Below, piece by piece: positions 1-8,108 of a stretch of DNA of 64,000 nt. Made by a program: the position numbers and the translations under genes. This DNA is from Streptomyces aculeolatus (GTDB lineage: Bacteria; Actinomycetota; Actinomycetes; Streptomycetales; Streptomycetaceae): positions 124,001-188,000 of the forward strand of contig NZ_JAINRD010000014.1 of NCBI RefSeq assembly GCF_020400605.1, in the 5' to 3' direction. Position 1 is the stretch's first letter. Each line of letters begins with the position of its first letter. The notes below the pieces were generated by a model, which saw nothing but the letters and a program-made list of their open reading frames with translations, was not told the DNA's origin and did no database searches.

Positions 1-509
1 ATCGCGATCTTCGGCCGGAGCAGCTCCAGCTGGAGGATCTCGTGGCGCTTCTTCTCACCGCCGGAGAAGCCCTCGTTGACGCTGCGCTCGGCGAAGGCGG
101 GGTCGATGTTCAGCCGCGCCATCGCCTCCTTGACCTCCTTGACCCAGGTGCGGAGCTTGGGGGCCTCGCCGCGGATGGCGGTGGCGGAGGTGCGCAGGAA
201 GTTGGAGACGGTGACGCCGGGGACCTCGACCGGGTACTGCATGGCGAGGAAGAGGCCGGCGCGGGCGCGCTCGTCGACGCTCATCTCCAGCACGTCCTCG
301 CCGTCGATGGTGACGGTCCCGGACGTGATCTGATACTTCGGGTGGCCGGCGACGGAGTACGCCAGGGTGGACTTGCCGGAGCCGTTGGGGCCCATGATGG
401 CGTGGGTCTCGCCCTGCTTCACGGTCAGGTCGACGCCCTTGAGGATCTCCTTCGTGGCGTTGTCGGCCTCGACGGAGACGTGCAGGTCGCGGATTTCAAG
501 CGTTGCCAT
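1..509 (-). CDS. sufC: Fe-S cluster assembly ATPase SufC (partial, C-terminus beyond window)
   Basis: Soluble ABC-type ATPase that drives the SufB-SufD scaffold during iron-sulfur cluster assembly in the cytoplasm. The product starts MATLEIRDLHVSVE. It carries a Walker A loop GPNGSGKST at about residues 40-48 and a SufC-type signature FSGGEKKR near the window edge. The remaining C-terminal third, with Walker B and the H-loop, lies to the left of base 1. The gene is the last visible member of a minus-strand suf operon and starts 7 bp after the Rieske ferredoxin stop. In related genomes sufS and a nifU-like sufU follow, but they are outside this window. Confidence 0.95.
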   Translation of the reverse strand, partial: MATLEIRDLHVSVEADNATKEILKGVDLTVKQGETHAIMGPNGSGKSTLAYSVAGHPKYQITSGTVTIDGEDVLEMSVDERARAGLFLAMQYPVEVPGVTVSNFLRTSATAIRGEAPKLRTWVKEVKEAMARLNIDPAFAERSVNEGFSGGEKKRHEILQLELLRPKIA

Positions 510-516
510 GGTGCCT

Positions 517-852
517 TCAGGACTCCTGGGTGAGGGAGACGAGCACGTCGTCCCCTTCGATCTTGACGGGGTACACGGGGACGGGGCGCGTCGCGGGCAT
601 CCCGGAGGGCTTGCCGGTACGCAGGTCGAAGGTGGAGCCGTGCAGCCAGCACTCGATCTGGCAGTCCTCCACCTCGCCTTCGGAGAGGGAGACGTTCGCG
701 TGCGAGCAGATGTCGTAGATCGCGAACACCTCGTCCTGGGTGAGGACGACCGACACCGGCGTGCCGCCGAGCTCCACTCGCTTGGGGAGGTCTTCCTCAA
801 GCTCGCTCAGCGCGCAGGCGCGGACATACGTCGCGTCGGTCGTGTCGGTCAT
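517..852 (-). CDS. Rieske-type [2Fe-2S] ferredoxin in the suf operon
   Basis: A 111-residue single-domain Rieske protein. The two ligand pairs are visible: C-S-H at residues 49-51 and C-W-L-H at 68-71, the C-x-H / C-x2-H pattern that binds a [2Fe-2S] cluster. The ATG overlaps the sufD stop by ATGA (849-852), so the two are translationally coupled. Automatic annotation often labels such proteins as a dioxygenase ferredoxin subunit, but no oxygenase gene is nearby. The position between sufD and sufC, usual in actinobacteria, suggests an electron carrier for, or a client of, Fe-S assembly. That role is inference. Confidence 0.93.
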   Translation of the reverse strand: MTDTTDATYVRACALSELEEDLPKRVELGGTPVSVVLTQDEVFAIYDICSHANVSLSEGEVEDCQIECWLHGSTFDLRTGKPSGMPATRPVPVYPVKIEGDDVLVSLTQES

Positions 853-2030
853 GCGACGGACGCCTCCAGCTCGGCCTCGATCTTCTCGATCAGCCGCTGC
901 TCGACGTCCTCGATGCCGATCTGCTGCACCAGCTCGGCGAAGAAGCCGCGGACGACCAGCCGGCGGGCCTCGTCGGCCGGGATGCCGCGGGCCATCAGGT
1001 AGAAGAGCTGCTCGTCCTCGAAGCGGCCGGTGGCCGACGCGTGGCCCGCGCCGACGATCTCGCCGGTCTCGATCTCCAGGTTGGGCACCGAGTCGACGCG
1101 GGCGCCGTCGGTGAGCACCAGGTTGCGGTTCAGCTCGTACGTGTCGGTGCCCTCGGCGGCCTTGCGGATCAGCACGTCGCCGATCCACACGGCGTGCGCG
1201 TCGGCGCCCTGGAGCGCGCCCTTGTACGCGACGTTGCTGCGGCAGTGCGGGGCGTCGTGGTCGACGAACAGGCGGTGCTCCTGGTGCTGGCCCGCGTCGG
1301 TGAAGTACAGCCCGTACAGCTCGGCCTCGGCGCCCGGACCCGCGTAGTTCGCCCGCGGGTGCAGCCGGACCAGGTCGCCGCCGAAGGTGACGATCACGGA
1401 CTTGAAGGTGGCGTCCCGGCCGATGAGCGCGGACTGCTGCGCGACGTGCACGGCGCTGTCGGCCCAGTCCTGCACGGAGACGACGGTGAGCTTGGCGCCG
1501 TCGCCGAGCACGTACTCGGTGTTCTCCGCGAGCACCGCGTCGCCGGTGTGGTCGATGACGACGACGGCCTCCGCGAAGGCGCCCAGCTCGATGAGCTGGT
1601 GCCCGTACGACACCCCGCCCTCGCCGTGCACCGAGACCCGGATGGGCTCGGTGAGCTGCGTGTCCTTCGGCACGGTCACGACCGTGGCCTTCTCGAACGA
1701 GGAGTACGCCTGGGCGGCGATCCGGTCCACCGGGGTGCCGGCCCGGCCCAGCCGCGCGTCGCCGCGGCCGACGGTCTCGACGGTGACGCCGTCGGGCGCG
1801 GTGATGGCCGTCTTGGGCTCGCCGGTGGCGGTGGCGCTGCCGTCGTGCAGGCCGCGGGTCCGCGCCAGCGGGGTGAAGCGCCACTCCTCCTCCCGGCCGT
1901 GCGGGACCGGGAAGTCGGCCACGTCGAAGGACGGCGGGGCGCTCATCCTGGTGGCCACGGTGGACTCGGCGGCCACCGCGATGCTTCCGGCGGCGGTGGA
2001 GCCGGCCGGGATCTTCTGGGCGTCGGCCAT
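849..2030 (-). CDS. sufD: Fe-S cluster assembly protein SufD
   Basis: A 393-residue SufB/SufD-family protein, the partner of SufB in the SufBC2D scaffold complex. The N-terminal part is helical and variable; the core beta-helix follows, and the C-terminal segment (DEQLFYLMARGIPADEARR) aligns with the same segment of SufB, as expected for the paralogous pair. Start is ATG at 2030, 75 bp after the sufB stop. That is the only sizeable gap in the operon, and no terminator-like hairpin was noticed in it. The stop overlaps the Rieske start. Confidence 0.95.
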   Translation of the reverse strand: MADAQKIPAGSTAAGSIAVAAESTVATRMSAPPSFDVADFPVPHGREEEWRFTPLARTRGLHDGSATATGEPKTAITAPDGVTVETVGRGDARLGRAGTPVDRIAAQAYSSFEKATVVTVPKDTQLTEPIRVSVHGEGGVSYGHQLIELGAFAEAVVVIDHTGDAVLAENTEYVLGDGAKLTVVSVQDWADSAVHVAQQSALIGRDATFKSVIVTFGGDLVRLHPRANYAGPGAEAELYGLYFTDAGQHQEHRLFVDHDAPHCRSNVAYKGALQGADAHAVWIGDVLIRKAAEGTDTYELNRNLVLTDGARVDSVPNLEIETGEIVGAGHASATGRFEDEQLFYLMARGIPADEARRLVVRGFFAELVQQIGIEDVEQRLIEKIEAELEASVA

Positions 2031-2105
2031 GACTGTTCTCGTACTCGCTTTCTCGTGGATCTTCTCGAAGGCTGTGCCGGCCTGCCGGCGGACGCGGTGC
2101 GGCCG

Positions 2106-3554
2106 CTAGCCGACCGCGCCTTCCATCTGCAGCTCGATCAGCCGGTTGAGCTCCAGCGCGTACTCCATCGGCAGCTCCTTGGCGATGGGCTCGACGAAGC
2201 CGCGGACGATCATCGCCATCGCCTCGTCCTCGGACAGGCCGCGCTGCATCAGGTAGAAGAGCTGGTCGTCGCTGACCTTGGAGACGGTCGCCTCGTGCCC
2301 CATCGTCACGTCGTCCTCGCGGACGTCGACGTACGGGTAGGTGTCCGAGCGGGAGATCGTGTCCACCAGCAGGGCGTCGCAGAGCACGTTGGACTTCGAG
2401 TTCTCCGCGCCCTCGCCGATCTCGATCAGGCCGCGGTACGAGGTCCGGCCGCCGCCCCGCGCCACCGACTTGGAGACGATGTTGGACGACGTGTTCGGCG
2501 CCATGTGCACCATCTTGGCGCCGGCGTCCTGGTGCTGGCCCTCGCCGGCGAAGGCGACGGAGAGCGTCTCGCCCTTGGCGTGCTCGCCCATCAGGTAGAT
2601 CGCCGGGTACTTCATGGTGACCTTGGAGCCGATGTTGCCGTCGACCCACTCCATGGTCGCGCCCTCGTAGGCCACCGCGCGCTTGGTGACCAGGTTGTAC
2701 ACGTTGTTCGACCAGTTCTGGATCGTGGTGTACCGGCAGCGGGCGTTCTTCTTCACGATGATCTCGACGACCGCGGAGTGCAGCGAGTCCGACTGGTAGA
2801 TCGGCGCGGTGCAGCCCTCGACGTAGTGCACGTAGGCGTCCTCGTCGACGATGATCAGCGTCCGCTCGAACTGGCCCATGTTCTCGGTGTTGATCCGGAA
2901 GTAGGCCTGGAGCGGGATCTCGACGTGCACGCCCTTGGGGACGTAGATGAACGAGCCGCCGGACCACACCGCCGTGTTGAGGGAGGCGAACTTGTTGTCA
3001 CCGGGCGGGATGACCGTGCCGTAGTACTCCTTGAAGAGCTCCGGGTGCTCCTTCAGCGCGGTGTCGGTGTCCAGGAAGACGACGCCCTGCTCCTCCAGGT
3101 CCTCGCGGATCTGGTGGTAGACGACCTCCGACTCGTACTGCGCGGCGACGCCGGCGACCAGGCGCTGCTTCTCCGCCTCGGGGATGCCGAGCTTGTCGTA
3201 CGTGTTCTTGATGTCCTCCGGCAGGTCCTCCCAGGACTGGGCCTGCTTCTCGGTGGACCGGACGAAGTACTTGATGTTGTCGAAGTCGATGCCGGAGAGG
3301 TCGGAGCCCCAGGTGGGCATGGGCTTCTTGCCGAACAGCCGCAGACCCTTCAGCCGGGTCTTCAGCATCCAGTCGGGCTCGGACTTCTTGCCGGAGATGT
3401 CCCGGACGACGTCCTCGGACAGGCCGCGCTTGGCGGCGGCTCCGGCTGCGTCGGAGTCGGCCCAGCCGTACTCGTAGCGTCCCAGCCCTTCGAGCTCGGG
3501 GTGCTCCGAGGCGGCGTTCGCCTCAGTAGGGGCAGAGGCCGTGGGCGCAGTCAT
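2106..3554 (-). CDS. sufB: Fe-S cluster assembly protein SufB
   Basis: A 482-residue SufB, the scaffold subunit on which new Fe-S clusters are built with SufC and SufD. Typical segments are visible: WSGGSFIYVPKGVHVEIP, YVHYVEGCTAP and, towards the C-terminus, SNVLCDALLVD, which holds the cysteine that probably corresponds to the catalytic one of E. coli SufB (my alignment by eye). I chose the ATG at 3554 because it overlaps the sufR stop (TCAT on the plus strand, 3551-3554). The frame stays open 25 codons further upstream, inside sufR, without being needed. Confidence 0.96.
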   Translation of the reverse strand: MTAPTASAPTEANAASEHPELEGLGRYEYGWADSDAAGAAAKRGLSEDVVRDISGKKSEPDWMLKTRLKGLRLFGKKPMPTWGSDLSGIDFDNIKYFVRSTEKQAQSWEDLPEDIKNTYDKLGIPEAEKQRLVAGVAAQYESEVVYHQIREDLEEQGVVFLDTDTALKEHPELFKEYYGTVIPPGDNKFASLNTAVWSGGSFIYVPKGVHVEIPLQAYFRINTENMGQFERTLIIVDEDAYVHYVEGCTAPIYQSDSLHSAVVEIIVKKNARCRYTTIQNWSNNVYNLVTKRAVAYEGATMEWVDGNIGSKVTMKYPAIYLMGEHAKGETLSVAFAGEGQHQDAGAKMVHMAPNTSSNIVSKSVARGGGRTSYRGLIEIGEGAENSKSNVLCDALLVDTISRSDTYPYVDVREDDVTMGHEATVSKVSDDQLFYLMQRGLSEDEAMAMIVRGFVEPIAKELPMEYALELNRLIELQMEGAVG

Positions 3555-4321
3555 GCGGGGGTCCTCCCGGATGTCGGTGGCTGCCTGCGGGCGTGGTGCC
3601 CGCTGATTTCGGGGACGAACGTCGTGCACACCCCGTCGCCGTGGGCGATGGTGGCCAGACGCTGCACATGGGTGCCGAGCAAGCGGGAGAAGACCTCGGT
3701 CTCCGCCTCGCAGAGCTGCGGGTATTGCTCGGCGGTGTGCGCCACCGGGCAGTGGTGCTGGCAGAGCTGCTCGCCGGGGGCACCGGGCGCGCTGCGCGCG
3801 GTGGCAGCGTACCCGTCCGCGGAGAGCAGCCGCGCGAGAGCCTCGACCCGGCTCTCGGGCGGCACGCCGGCGAGCTCCGCGGCGTACCGCTCGGCCTGCT
3901 CGGCGACCCGGTCACGGGCGAAGGCGGCGACGGCCGCCTCGCCCCGCTCCCCGCCGCCCGCGCTCTGGGCGATCCAGCGCAGGGCGTCGGCGGCGAGCTG
4001 GTCGTACGCCTGGTCGAAGGCGTCCCGGCCGCAGTCGGTCAGGGCGAAGGCCTTGGCCGGGCGGCCGCGGCCACGGGTCCCGTAGACCCGCTGGTCGCGT
4101 GGTTCCACGATGCCCTCGGCGACGAGGGCGTCGAGATGCCGCCGGACGGCGGCGGGGGTGAGTTCGAGCCGGTGGGCCAGGTCGGCTGCGGTCGAGGGGC
4201 CGTGGTCCAGGATGGAACGGACCACGCGGTTGCGCGTCCCGTCCCCGGGCACGGCGGCACCGGCGGCCGGCCCGGCCGCCTGGTCCTTCGCGGTGCTCGC
4301 ACCCGGGTCCACGTTTTTCAC
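3551..4321 (-). CDS. sufR: SufR-type Fe-S-sensing transcriptional repressor
   Basis: A winged-helix regulator (about 256 residues from the GTG at 4321). The N-terminal half has an HTH (STAADLAHRLELTPAAVRRHL) and a wing (VYGTRGRGRPAKAFALT). The C-terminal half has a cysteine cluster, CQHHC followed by PQLCEAE, plus GVCTTF near the end. This fits a [4Fe-4S] ligand set as in SufR. It is first in the operon, so repression would be autogenous. The GTG start is preferred because a promoter and a SufR operator end exactly on it; an in-frame TTG at 4357 would add 12 residues. Family knowledge: holo-SufR represses suf, and cluster loss derepresses it. Confidence 0.92.
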   Translation of the reverse strand: MKNVDPGASTAKDQAAGPAAGAAVPGDGTRNRVVRSILDHGPSTAADLAHRLELTPAAVRRHLDALVAEGIVEPRDQRVYGTRGRGRPAKAFALTDCGRDAFDQAYDQLAADALRWIAQSAGGGERGEAAVAAFARDRVAEQAERYAAELAGVPPESRVEALARLLSADGYAATARSAPGAPGEQLCQHHCPVAHTAEQYPQLCEAETEVFSRLLGTHVQRLATIAHGDGVCTTFVPEISGHHARRQPPTSGRTPA

Positions 4322-4334
4322 AACGCCATTGTTG
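4321..4334. promoter_or_regulatory. SufR operator (CAAC-N6-GTTG)
   Basis: The sequence CAAC-GCCATT-GTTG is a perfect inverted repeat of the CAAC-N6-GTTG form described for SufR in cyanobacteria and Streptomyces. It covers the proposed -10 element and ends on the first base of the sufR GTG start, so a bound repressor would block RNA polymerase directly. The motif is seen; the binding is inferred from the family. Confidence 0.8.
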
Positions 4335-4357
4335 CTTAATTCGCCGCGATGCGACAA
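4328..4357 (-). promoter_or_regulatory. Predicted sufR-sufBDC promoter, probably leaderless
   Basis: On the minus strand TTGTCG (4357-4352) is followed after 18 bp by AACAAT (4333-4328). The GTG codon begins 7 bp past the end of that hexamer, where transcription should start. No Shine-Dalgarno sequence precedes the GTG. Together this suggests a leaderless mRNA, which is common in Streptomyces. It is a prediction from spacing only. Confidence 0.5.
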
Positions 4358-4391
4358 GCCGGGTCTCGATCACCGTGTGGTGGAATGCATC

Positions 4392-4409
4392 ACTTAGGGT
4401 TACCTAAGT
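4392..4409. promoter_or_regulatory. Inverted repeat ACTTAGG-N4-CCTAAGT in the sufR/ABC intergenic region
   Basis: A perfect 7-4-7 palindrome (ACTTAGG GTTA CCTAAGT) lies 85 bp upstream of the ABC ATPase start and 70 bp upstream of sufR. It resembles half-sites of DtxR/IdeR iron boxes (TTAGG...CCTAA), but the spacing is shorter than the 19-bp consensus. It is probably an operator for the divergent exporter genes; the protein that binds it is unknown. Confidence 0.45.
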
Positions 4410-4494
4410 TCCGTACGGGCCACGGCCCACCCCCTGGCGTGAACCCTCCCGGGGCGGCGCCGGCCGGGCCCGCGGGCTCTTTAGACTCGCACTC

Positions 4495-5430
4495 ATGCAA
4501 CAGCCCTCCACCGACGCGGCCGTCCAGGTGTCCGGCCTCGTCAAGCGGTACGGCGAGAAGACCGCCGTCGCCGGGCTCGGCCTCACCGCCGCCCGCGGCG
4601 ACGTCACCGCCGTCCTCGGCCCCAACGGCGCGGGCAAGACGACCACCGTCGAGATCTGCGAGGGCTACCGCCGGCCGGACGCCGGCACCGTCCGCGTCCT
4701 CGGCCGCGACCCCCTCGCCGACGCCGCCGAACTGCGGCCCCGCGTCGGCGTGATGCTGCAGTCCGGCGGGGTCTACCCGGCCGCCCGGGCCGAGGAGATG
4801 CTGCGGCACATCGCCCGCCTGCACGCCCACCCCCTCGACGTCGTCGCCCTGATCGAGCGGCTGGGCCTCGCCTCCTGCGGCCGCACCCCCTACCGCCGGC
4901 TCTCCGGCGGCCAGCAGCAGCGGCTCGCCCTGGCCATGGCCGTCGTCGGCCGCCCCGAGCTGGTCTTCCTCGACGAGCCGACCGCGGGCCTCGACCCGCA
5001 GGCCCGCCGCGCCACCTGGGAGCTGATCCGCGAGCTGCGCGCCGACGGGGTGTCCGTGGTGCTCACCACTCACCAGATGGACGAGGCCGAGCAGCTCGCC
5101 GACAAGGTCGCCATCATCGACGGCGGACGGCTGCTGGTCGAGGGCACCCCCGAGGAGCTGTGCCGCGGCGGCGCGGAGAACACCATGCGCTTCACCGGCC
5201 GCCCGGGCCTCGACCTCGGCTCGCTGCTGAAGGCGCTGCCCCCGGAGACCGCGGCGCTGGAGCTGGCCCCGGGCTCGTACCGGATAAGCGGCGAGATCAA
5301 CCCGGAACTGCTGGCCACGGTCACGACCTGGTGCGCGCAGAACGGGGTGCTGCCGGAGCAGATGACGGTGGAGCGGCGCACGCTGGAGGACGTCTTCTTG
5401 GAGCTGACGGGGAAGGACGTGCGCTCGTGA
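4495..5430 (+). CDS. ABC transporter ATP-binding protein (ABC-2/DrrA type)
   Basis: A 311-residue ATPase of the multidrug or antibiotic exporter type. Visible motifs are Walker A GPNGAGKTT (residues 42-50), signature LSGGQ (136-140), Walker B LVFLDE (156-161) and the switch segment VVLTTHQMDEAEQ. The roughly 80-residue C-terminal extension ending LEDVFLELTGKDVRS is typical of the DrrA family. It works with the permease encoded next. The substrate cannot be read from sequence; the position beside suf and cta genes makes heme, metal or lipid export possible but unproven. The last 28 bp of the gene recur 80 bp downstream. Confidence 0.93.
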   Translation: MQQPSTDAAVQVSGLVKRYGEKTAVAGLGLTAARGDVTAVLGPNGAGKTTTVEICEGYRRPDAGTVRVLGRDPLADAAELRPRVGVMLQSGGVYPAARAEEMLRHIARLHAHPLDVVALIERLGLASCGRTPYRRLSGGQQQRLALAMAVVGRPELVFLDEPTAGLDPQARRATWELIRELRADGVSVVLTTHQMDEAEQLADKVAIIDGGRLLVEGTPEELCRGGAENTMRFTGRPGLDLGSLLKALPPETAALELAPGSYRISGEINPELLATVTTWCAQNGVLPEQMTVERRTLEDVFLELTGKDVRS

Positions 5431-5504
5431 ACGGGGCCATCCGGGGGTACGGGGGTCGCCCCCCGGGAGACCGCGGCTTGGAGCTGACGGGGAAGGACGT
5501 GCGC
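5397..5504 (+). repeat. 28-bp direct repeat duplicating the 3' end of the ABC ATPase gene
   Basis: Bases 5397-5424, which encode the ATPase tail LELTGKDVR, recur exactly at 5477-5504, just before the permease start. The offset of 80 bp is not a multiple of three, so the second copy lies outside the ATPase frame. The spacer also contains a near copy of 5239-5252 (CCCCGGGAGACCGCGG versus CCCCGGAGACCGCGG). It looks like a small template-switch duplication that lengthened the intergenic space. Confidence 0.85.
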
Positions 5505-5506
5505 GG

Positions 5507-6298
5507 ATGAGTGCTCGGCAGGCGGGGACCGGCGTCTACGCGCCGCGCCCCGGGGCGGCGCCGCTGCCCCGCATGGTCGCCGCGCAGGCGGGACTGGAGA
5601 CCCGGCTGCTCCTGCGCAACGGCGAGCAGCTCCTCCTCACCATGATCATCCCGGCGGTGCTGCTGCTGCTCTTCAGCACGGTCGACGTCGTCGACACCGG
5701 CCCCGGCCGGCGCGTCGACTTCCTCGCCCCCGGCGCCATCGCGCTGGCCGTCATGGCCACCGCCTTCACCGGCCAGGCCATCGGCACCGGCTTCGACCGC
5801 CGCTACGGCGTGCTGAAGCGGCTCGGCGCCTCGCCGCTGCCGCGCGCCGGGCTGATGGCGGCGAAGGCGGCGGCGGTGCTGGCCACGATCGCGCTGCAAC
5901 TGGTGCTGCTGACCGCCATCGCGCTGGCGCTCGGCTGGTCGCCGCGCGGCGGGGCCGGCGGTGCGCTCGCCGCGGTGCTGCTCGTCGCCCTGGGCACGGC
6001 CGCGTTCTCGGGCCTCGGGCTGCTGATGGCGGGCACGCTGCGCGCGGAGGCGACGCTCGCCGCGGCGAACCTCGTCTTCGTCCTGCTGCTGGTGGCGGGC
6101 GGCGTGCTCGTGCCGCTGGAGAAGTTCCCCGACGGCGCCCGCGCGGTGCTGGAAGTGCTGCCCGTCGCGGCGCTGTCGGACGGGCTGCGGGACGTCCTCC
6201 AGGACGGCGGCGGCATGCCGTGGGGCGACCTGGGGCTGCTGGCCGGCTGGGCGGTGCTGGGGCTCGCCGCCGCCGCGCGGTTCTTCCGCTGGGAGTGA
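5507..6298 (+). CDS. ABC-2 type transporter permease
   Basis: A 263-residue integral membrane protein with about six hydrophobic segments (for example LLTMIIPAVLLLLF, VLATIALQLVLLTAIALAL and ANLVFVLLLVAGGVLVPLE). This is the layout of ABC-2 permeases. The segment GFDRRYGVLKRLGASPLPR is the characteristic family loop. It follows the ATPase gene on the same strand with 76 bp between, a gap partly made of a duplicated copy of the ATPase 3' end. The start is the ATG at 5507; the -GAC GTG CGC GG- bases just before it give only a weak ribosome site. Substrate unknown. Confidence 0.9.
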   Translation: MSARQAGTGVYAPRPGAAPLPRMVAAQAGLETRLLLRNGEQLLLTMIIPAVLLLLFSTVDVVDTGPGRRVDFLAPGAIALAVMATAFTGQAIGTGFDRRYGVLKRLGASPLPRAGLMAAKAAAVLATIALQLVLLTAIALALGWSPRGGAGGALAAVLLVALGTAAFSGLGLLMAGTLRAEATLAAANLVFVLLLVAGGVLVPLEKFPDGARAVLEVLPVAALSDGLRDVLQDGGGMPWGDLGLLAGWAVLGLAAAARFFRWE

Positions 6299-6389
6299 CC
6301 CGGCGCCGACCGGGGCTCACGGGCGTACGGGAACGTCCGCCTCCCCCCCTCGTGAAACCGCGCACAAGGGGCGGCATACGATAGGCGCC

Positions 6390-7373
6390 GTGCTGAACCC
6401 CCTCGCCCTCATCGCCGAGCGCTGGACCCCGACGCAGAAGACGGTCCAGCGGGCGACGCTCTCCGCGGTGCTGATGAGCATCCTCATCGTCGTCACCGGG
6501 GGCGCCGTCCGGCTGACGGGCTCCGGGCTCGGCTGCGACACCTGGCCCAAGTGCTCCGACGACAGCCTGCTGGCGACGTCCGAGATGGGCATGCACGGCG
6601 CCATCGAGTTCGGCAACCGGCTGCTCACCTACGTGCTGTGCGCCGCCGTCGGCTGGGCCATCATCGCCGCCCGTTCCACCAAGCCGTGGCGCCGCGAGCT
6701 GACGCGGCTGGGCTGGCTGCAGTTCTGGGTGGTCATGGGCAACGCCGTCCTCGGCGGCGCCGCGGTGCTCACCGAGCTGAACCCGTACACCGTCGCCGCC
6801 CACTTCCTGCTCGCCACCGGGCTGATCACGATCACGTACCTCACCTGGCACCGCGCCCGCGAGGGCGACGGCGGGCCGGACATGCTCGTCGGGGCCGTGG
6901 TGCGGCGGCTGACCCGGGCGCTGGTCGCCGTGTCGGTCCTGCTGCTGGCCGCCGGCACCGTCGTCACCGGCACCGGGCCGCACGCGGGCGACTCCAGCGA
7001 CGTGCCCCGGATGGGGTGGATCAGCTGGGACCACGCCGCGAAGGTGCACTCGGTCACGGCCTGGGCGGTGATCGCCCTGACGGTTGCGATCTGGGTGACG
7101 CTGAAGCTCGTCGACGGGCCTGCGGGGCCGCTGTCCCGCACCCGGGACCTGTTCCTGGTGCTGATGTCGCAGGCCGTCATCGGCTACGCGCAGTACCTGA
7201 CGGACGTGCCCGAAGTCCTGGTCATGATCCACCTGTTCGGTTCGACGCTGGTGTGGATCGCGGTGCTGCGGGTGGTCGTCTCGCTGCGGCACCGGCCGCA
7301 CGTGGAGCCCGCCGAGGTGCCGCCGCCGACCGCTCCGGCGGAGGCGCGGCCGGTGGGGTCCCCGGCCCCGTAG
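6390..7373 (+). CDS. ctaA: Heme A synthase (COX15/CtaA)
   Basis: A 327-residue membrane enzyme that oxidises the C8 methyl of heme O to make heme A for cytochrome aa3 oxidase. The first extracellular loop carries the cysteine pair of CtaA (GLGCDTWPKC). Heme-linked residues appear in MHGAIEFGNRL, VAAHFLLAT, DHAAKVHSVTAW and MIHLFGSTLVW. About eight membrane spans are visible. The start is GTG at 6390. The substrate-making enzyme CtaB is encoded 1.7 kb away on the opposite strand. The C-terminus is a proline/alanine-rich cytoplasmic tail. Confidence 0.93.
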   Translation: MLNPLALIAERWTPTQKTVQRATLSAVLMSILIVVTGGAVRLTGSGLGCDTWPKCSDDSLLATSEMGMHGAIEFGNRLLTYVLCAAVGWAIIAARSTKPWRRELTRLGWLQFWVVMGNAVLGGAAVLTELNPYTVAAHFLLATGLITITYLTWHRAREGDGGPDMLVGAVVRRLTRALVAVSVLLLAAGTVVTGTGPHAGDSSDVPRMGWISWDHAAKVHSVTAWAVIALTVAIWVTLKLVDGPAGPLSRTRDLFLVLMSQAVIGYAQYLTDVPEVLVMIHLFGSTLVWIAVLRVVVSLRHRPHVEPAEVPPPTAPAEARPVGSPAP

Positions 7374-7374
7374 G

Positions 7375-7422
7375 GCCGCCCGCCTCCCGGCGGGGACGGG
7401 ACCGGACGGTTCGCCGGGCGGC
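7375..7422. terminator. Possible bidirectional terminator between convergent genes
   Basis: GCCGCCCG at 7375-7382 pairs with CGGGCGGC at 7415-7422 across a 32-nt loop, in the space between the converging ctaA and 7425-8066 genes. The loop is long and there is no T-tract, so this is a moderate call. Confidence 0.35.
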
Positions 7423-7424
7423 GG

Positions 7425-8066
7425 TCAGGAGTCCTTCTTCTCCCCGCCGGCCCCGCCGGTGTCCGCTGCGGCGTCGGTACGGCCTTCCGCGGCCGGTGCG
7501 TCCCCGGACCCCGTGCCACCGTCGCCCGTGCCCTCAGGTGTCTCGGCGCTCCGGGCGCCGTCCGTGCCGGCCTTCTCCGCCGGCGCGGCCGCGGCGGCGG
7601 GAGGCTCCGCGGGCGGTGGCGGGGGCGAGGACTCGGCCGATCCGCCTGCCCCGGCGCTCTCACCGGAGTCCGCCGCAGGCTCGGCCGCGGGCGCCTCGCT
7701 CCGCTCGGCTCCGCCCTCGGAGGCCGCCGCAGGCTCGGGCGGCTCGGCCGCCGCGCCCGGGTTCGCGGGGCCGCCCACCTGGATCCCGGCCATCCGCGTC
7801 CACTCGTACGGGCCGGTCCGCACCTCCGCCGCCATTTCGCCGTCGAAGTCCTCCTGCAGCGCCACTCCCGCCGCCTCGGCCGCCGCCGTCGCGCTCTGCA
7901 TGCTCGGCGCCACCAGGTCGCCCCACGAGCCGTCGGCCCCGACCAGCACCAGCCGGGCGCCCGGTTCGCCGAGGTACGCGACCTGCCCCCGCGCGCCGCC
8001 GTGGCGGCCGGCGAAGGACTCGATCTGCCGGGTGAGCTTGCGGGTCCTGCGGTCGTCGTCGCTCAT
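7425..8066 (-). CDS. Conserved hypothetical protein with low-complexity tail
   Basis: A 213-residue protein of unknown function. The first about 115 residues look folded (RTRKLTRQIESFAGRHGG ... GARLVLVGADGSWGDLVAPS ... GPYEWTRMAGIQVGG). The rest is a disordered tail rich in Ala, Pro, Glu, Gly and Ser. A similar small protein sits between ctaA and ctaB in other Streptomyces, as far as I recall. No signal peptide or membrane span is visible. It could share an mRNA with ctaB, which is upstream on the same strand with a 42-bp gap. Confidence 0.7.
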   Translation of the reverse strand: MSDDDRRTRKLTRQIESFAGRHGGARGQVAYLGEPGARLVLVGADGSWGDLVAPSMQSATAAAEAAGVALQEDFDGEMAAEVRTGPYEWTRMAGIQVGGPANPGAAAEPPEPAAASEGGAERSEAPAAEPAADSGESAGAGGSAESSPPPPPAEPPAAAAAPAEKAGTDGARSAETPEGTGDGGTGSGDAPAAEGRTDAAADTGGAGGEKKDS

Positions 8067-8108
8067 GCCGCAGATGCTACCCGCCGGTAAGTCGGCGCAG
8101 GAAGGGAC

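Noticed and set aside
1041..4085. Open frame of about 1,000 codons on the plus strand across the suf genes
   Set aside because: It is the antisense shadow of sufD, sufB and sufR; the long frame results from GC-rich third-position bias, and its composition is not protein-like.
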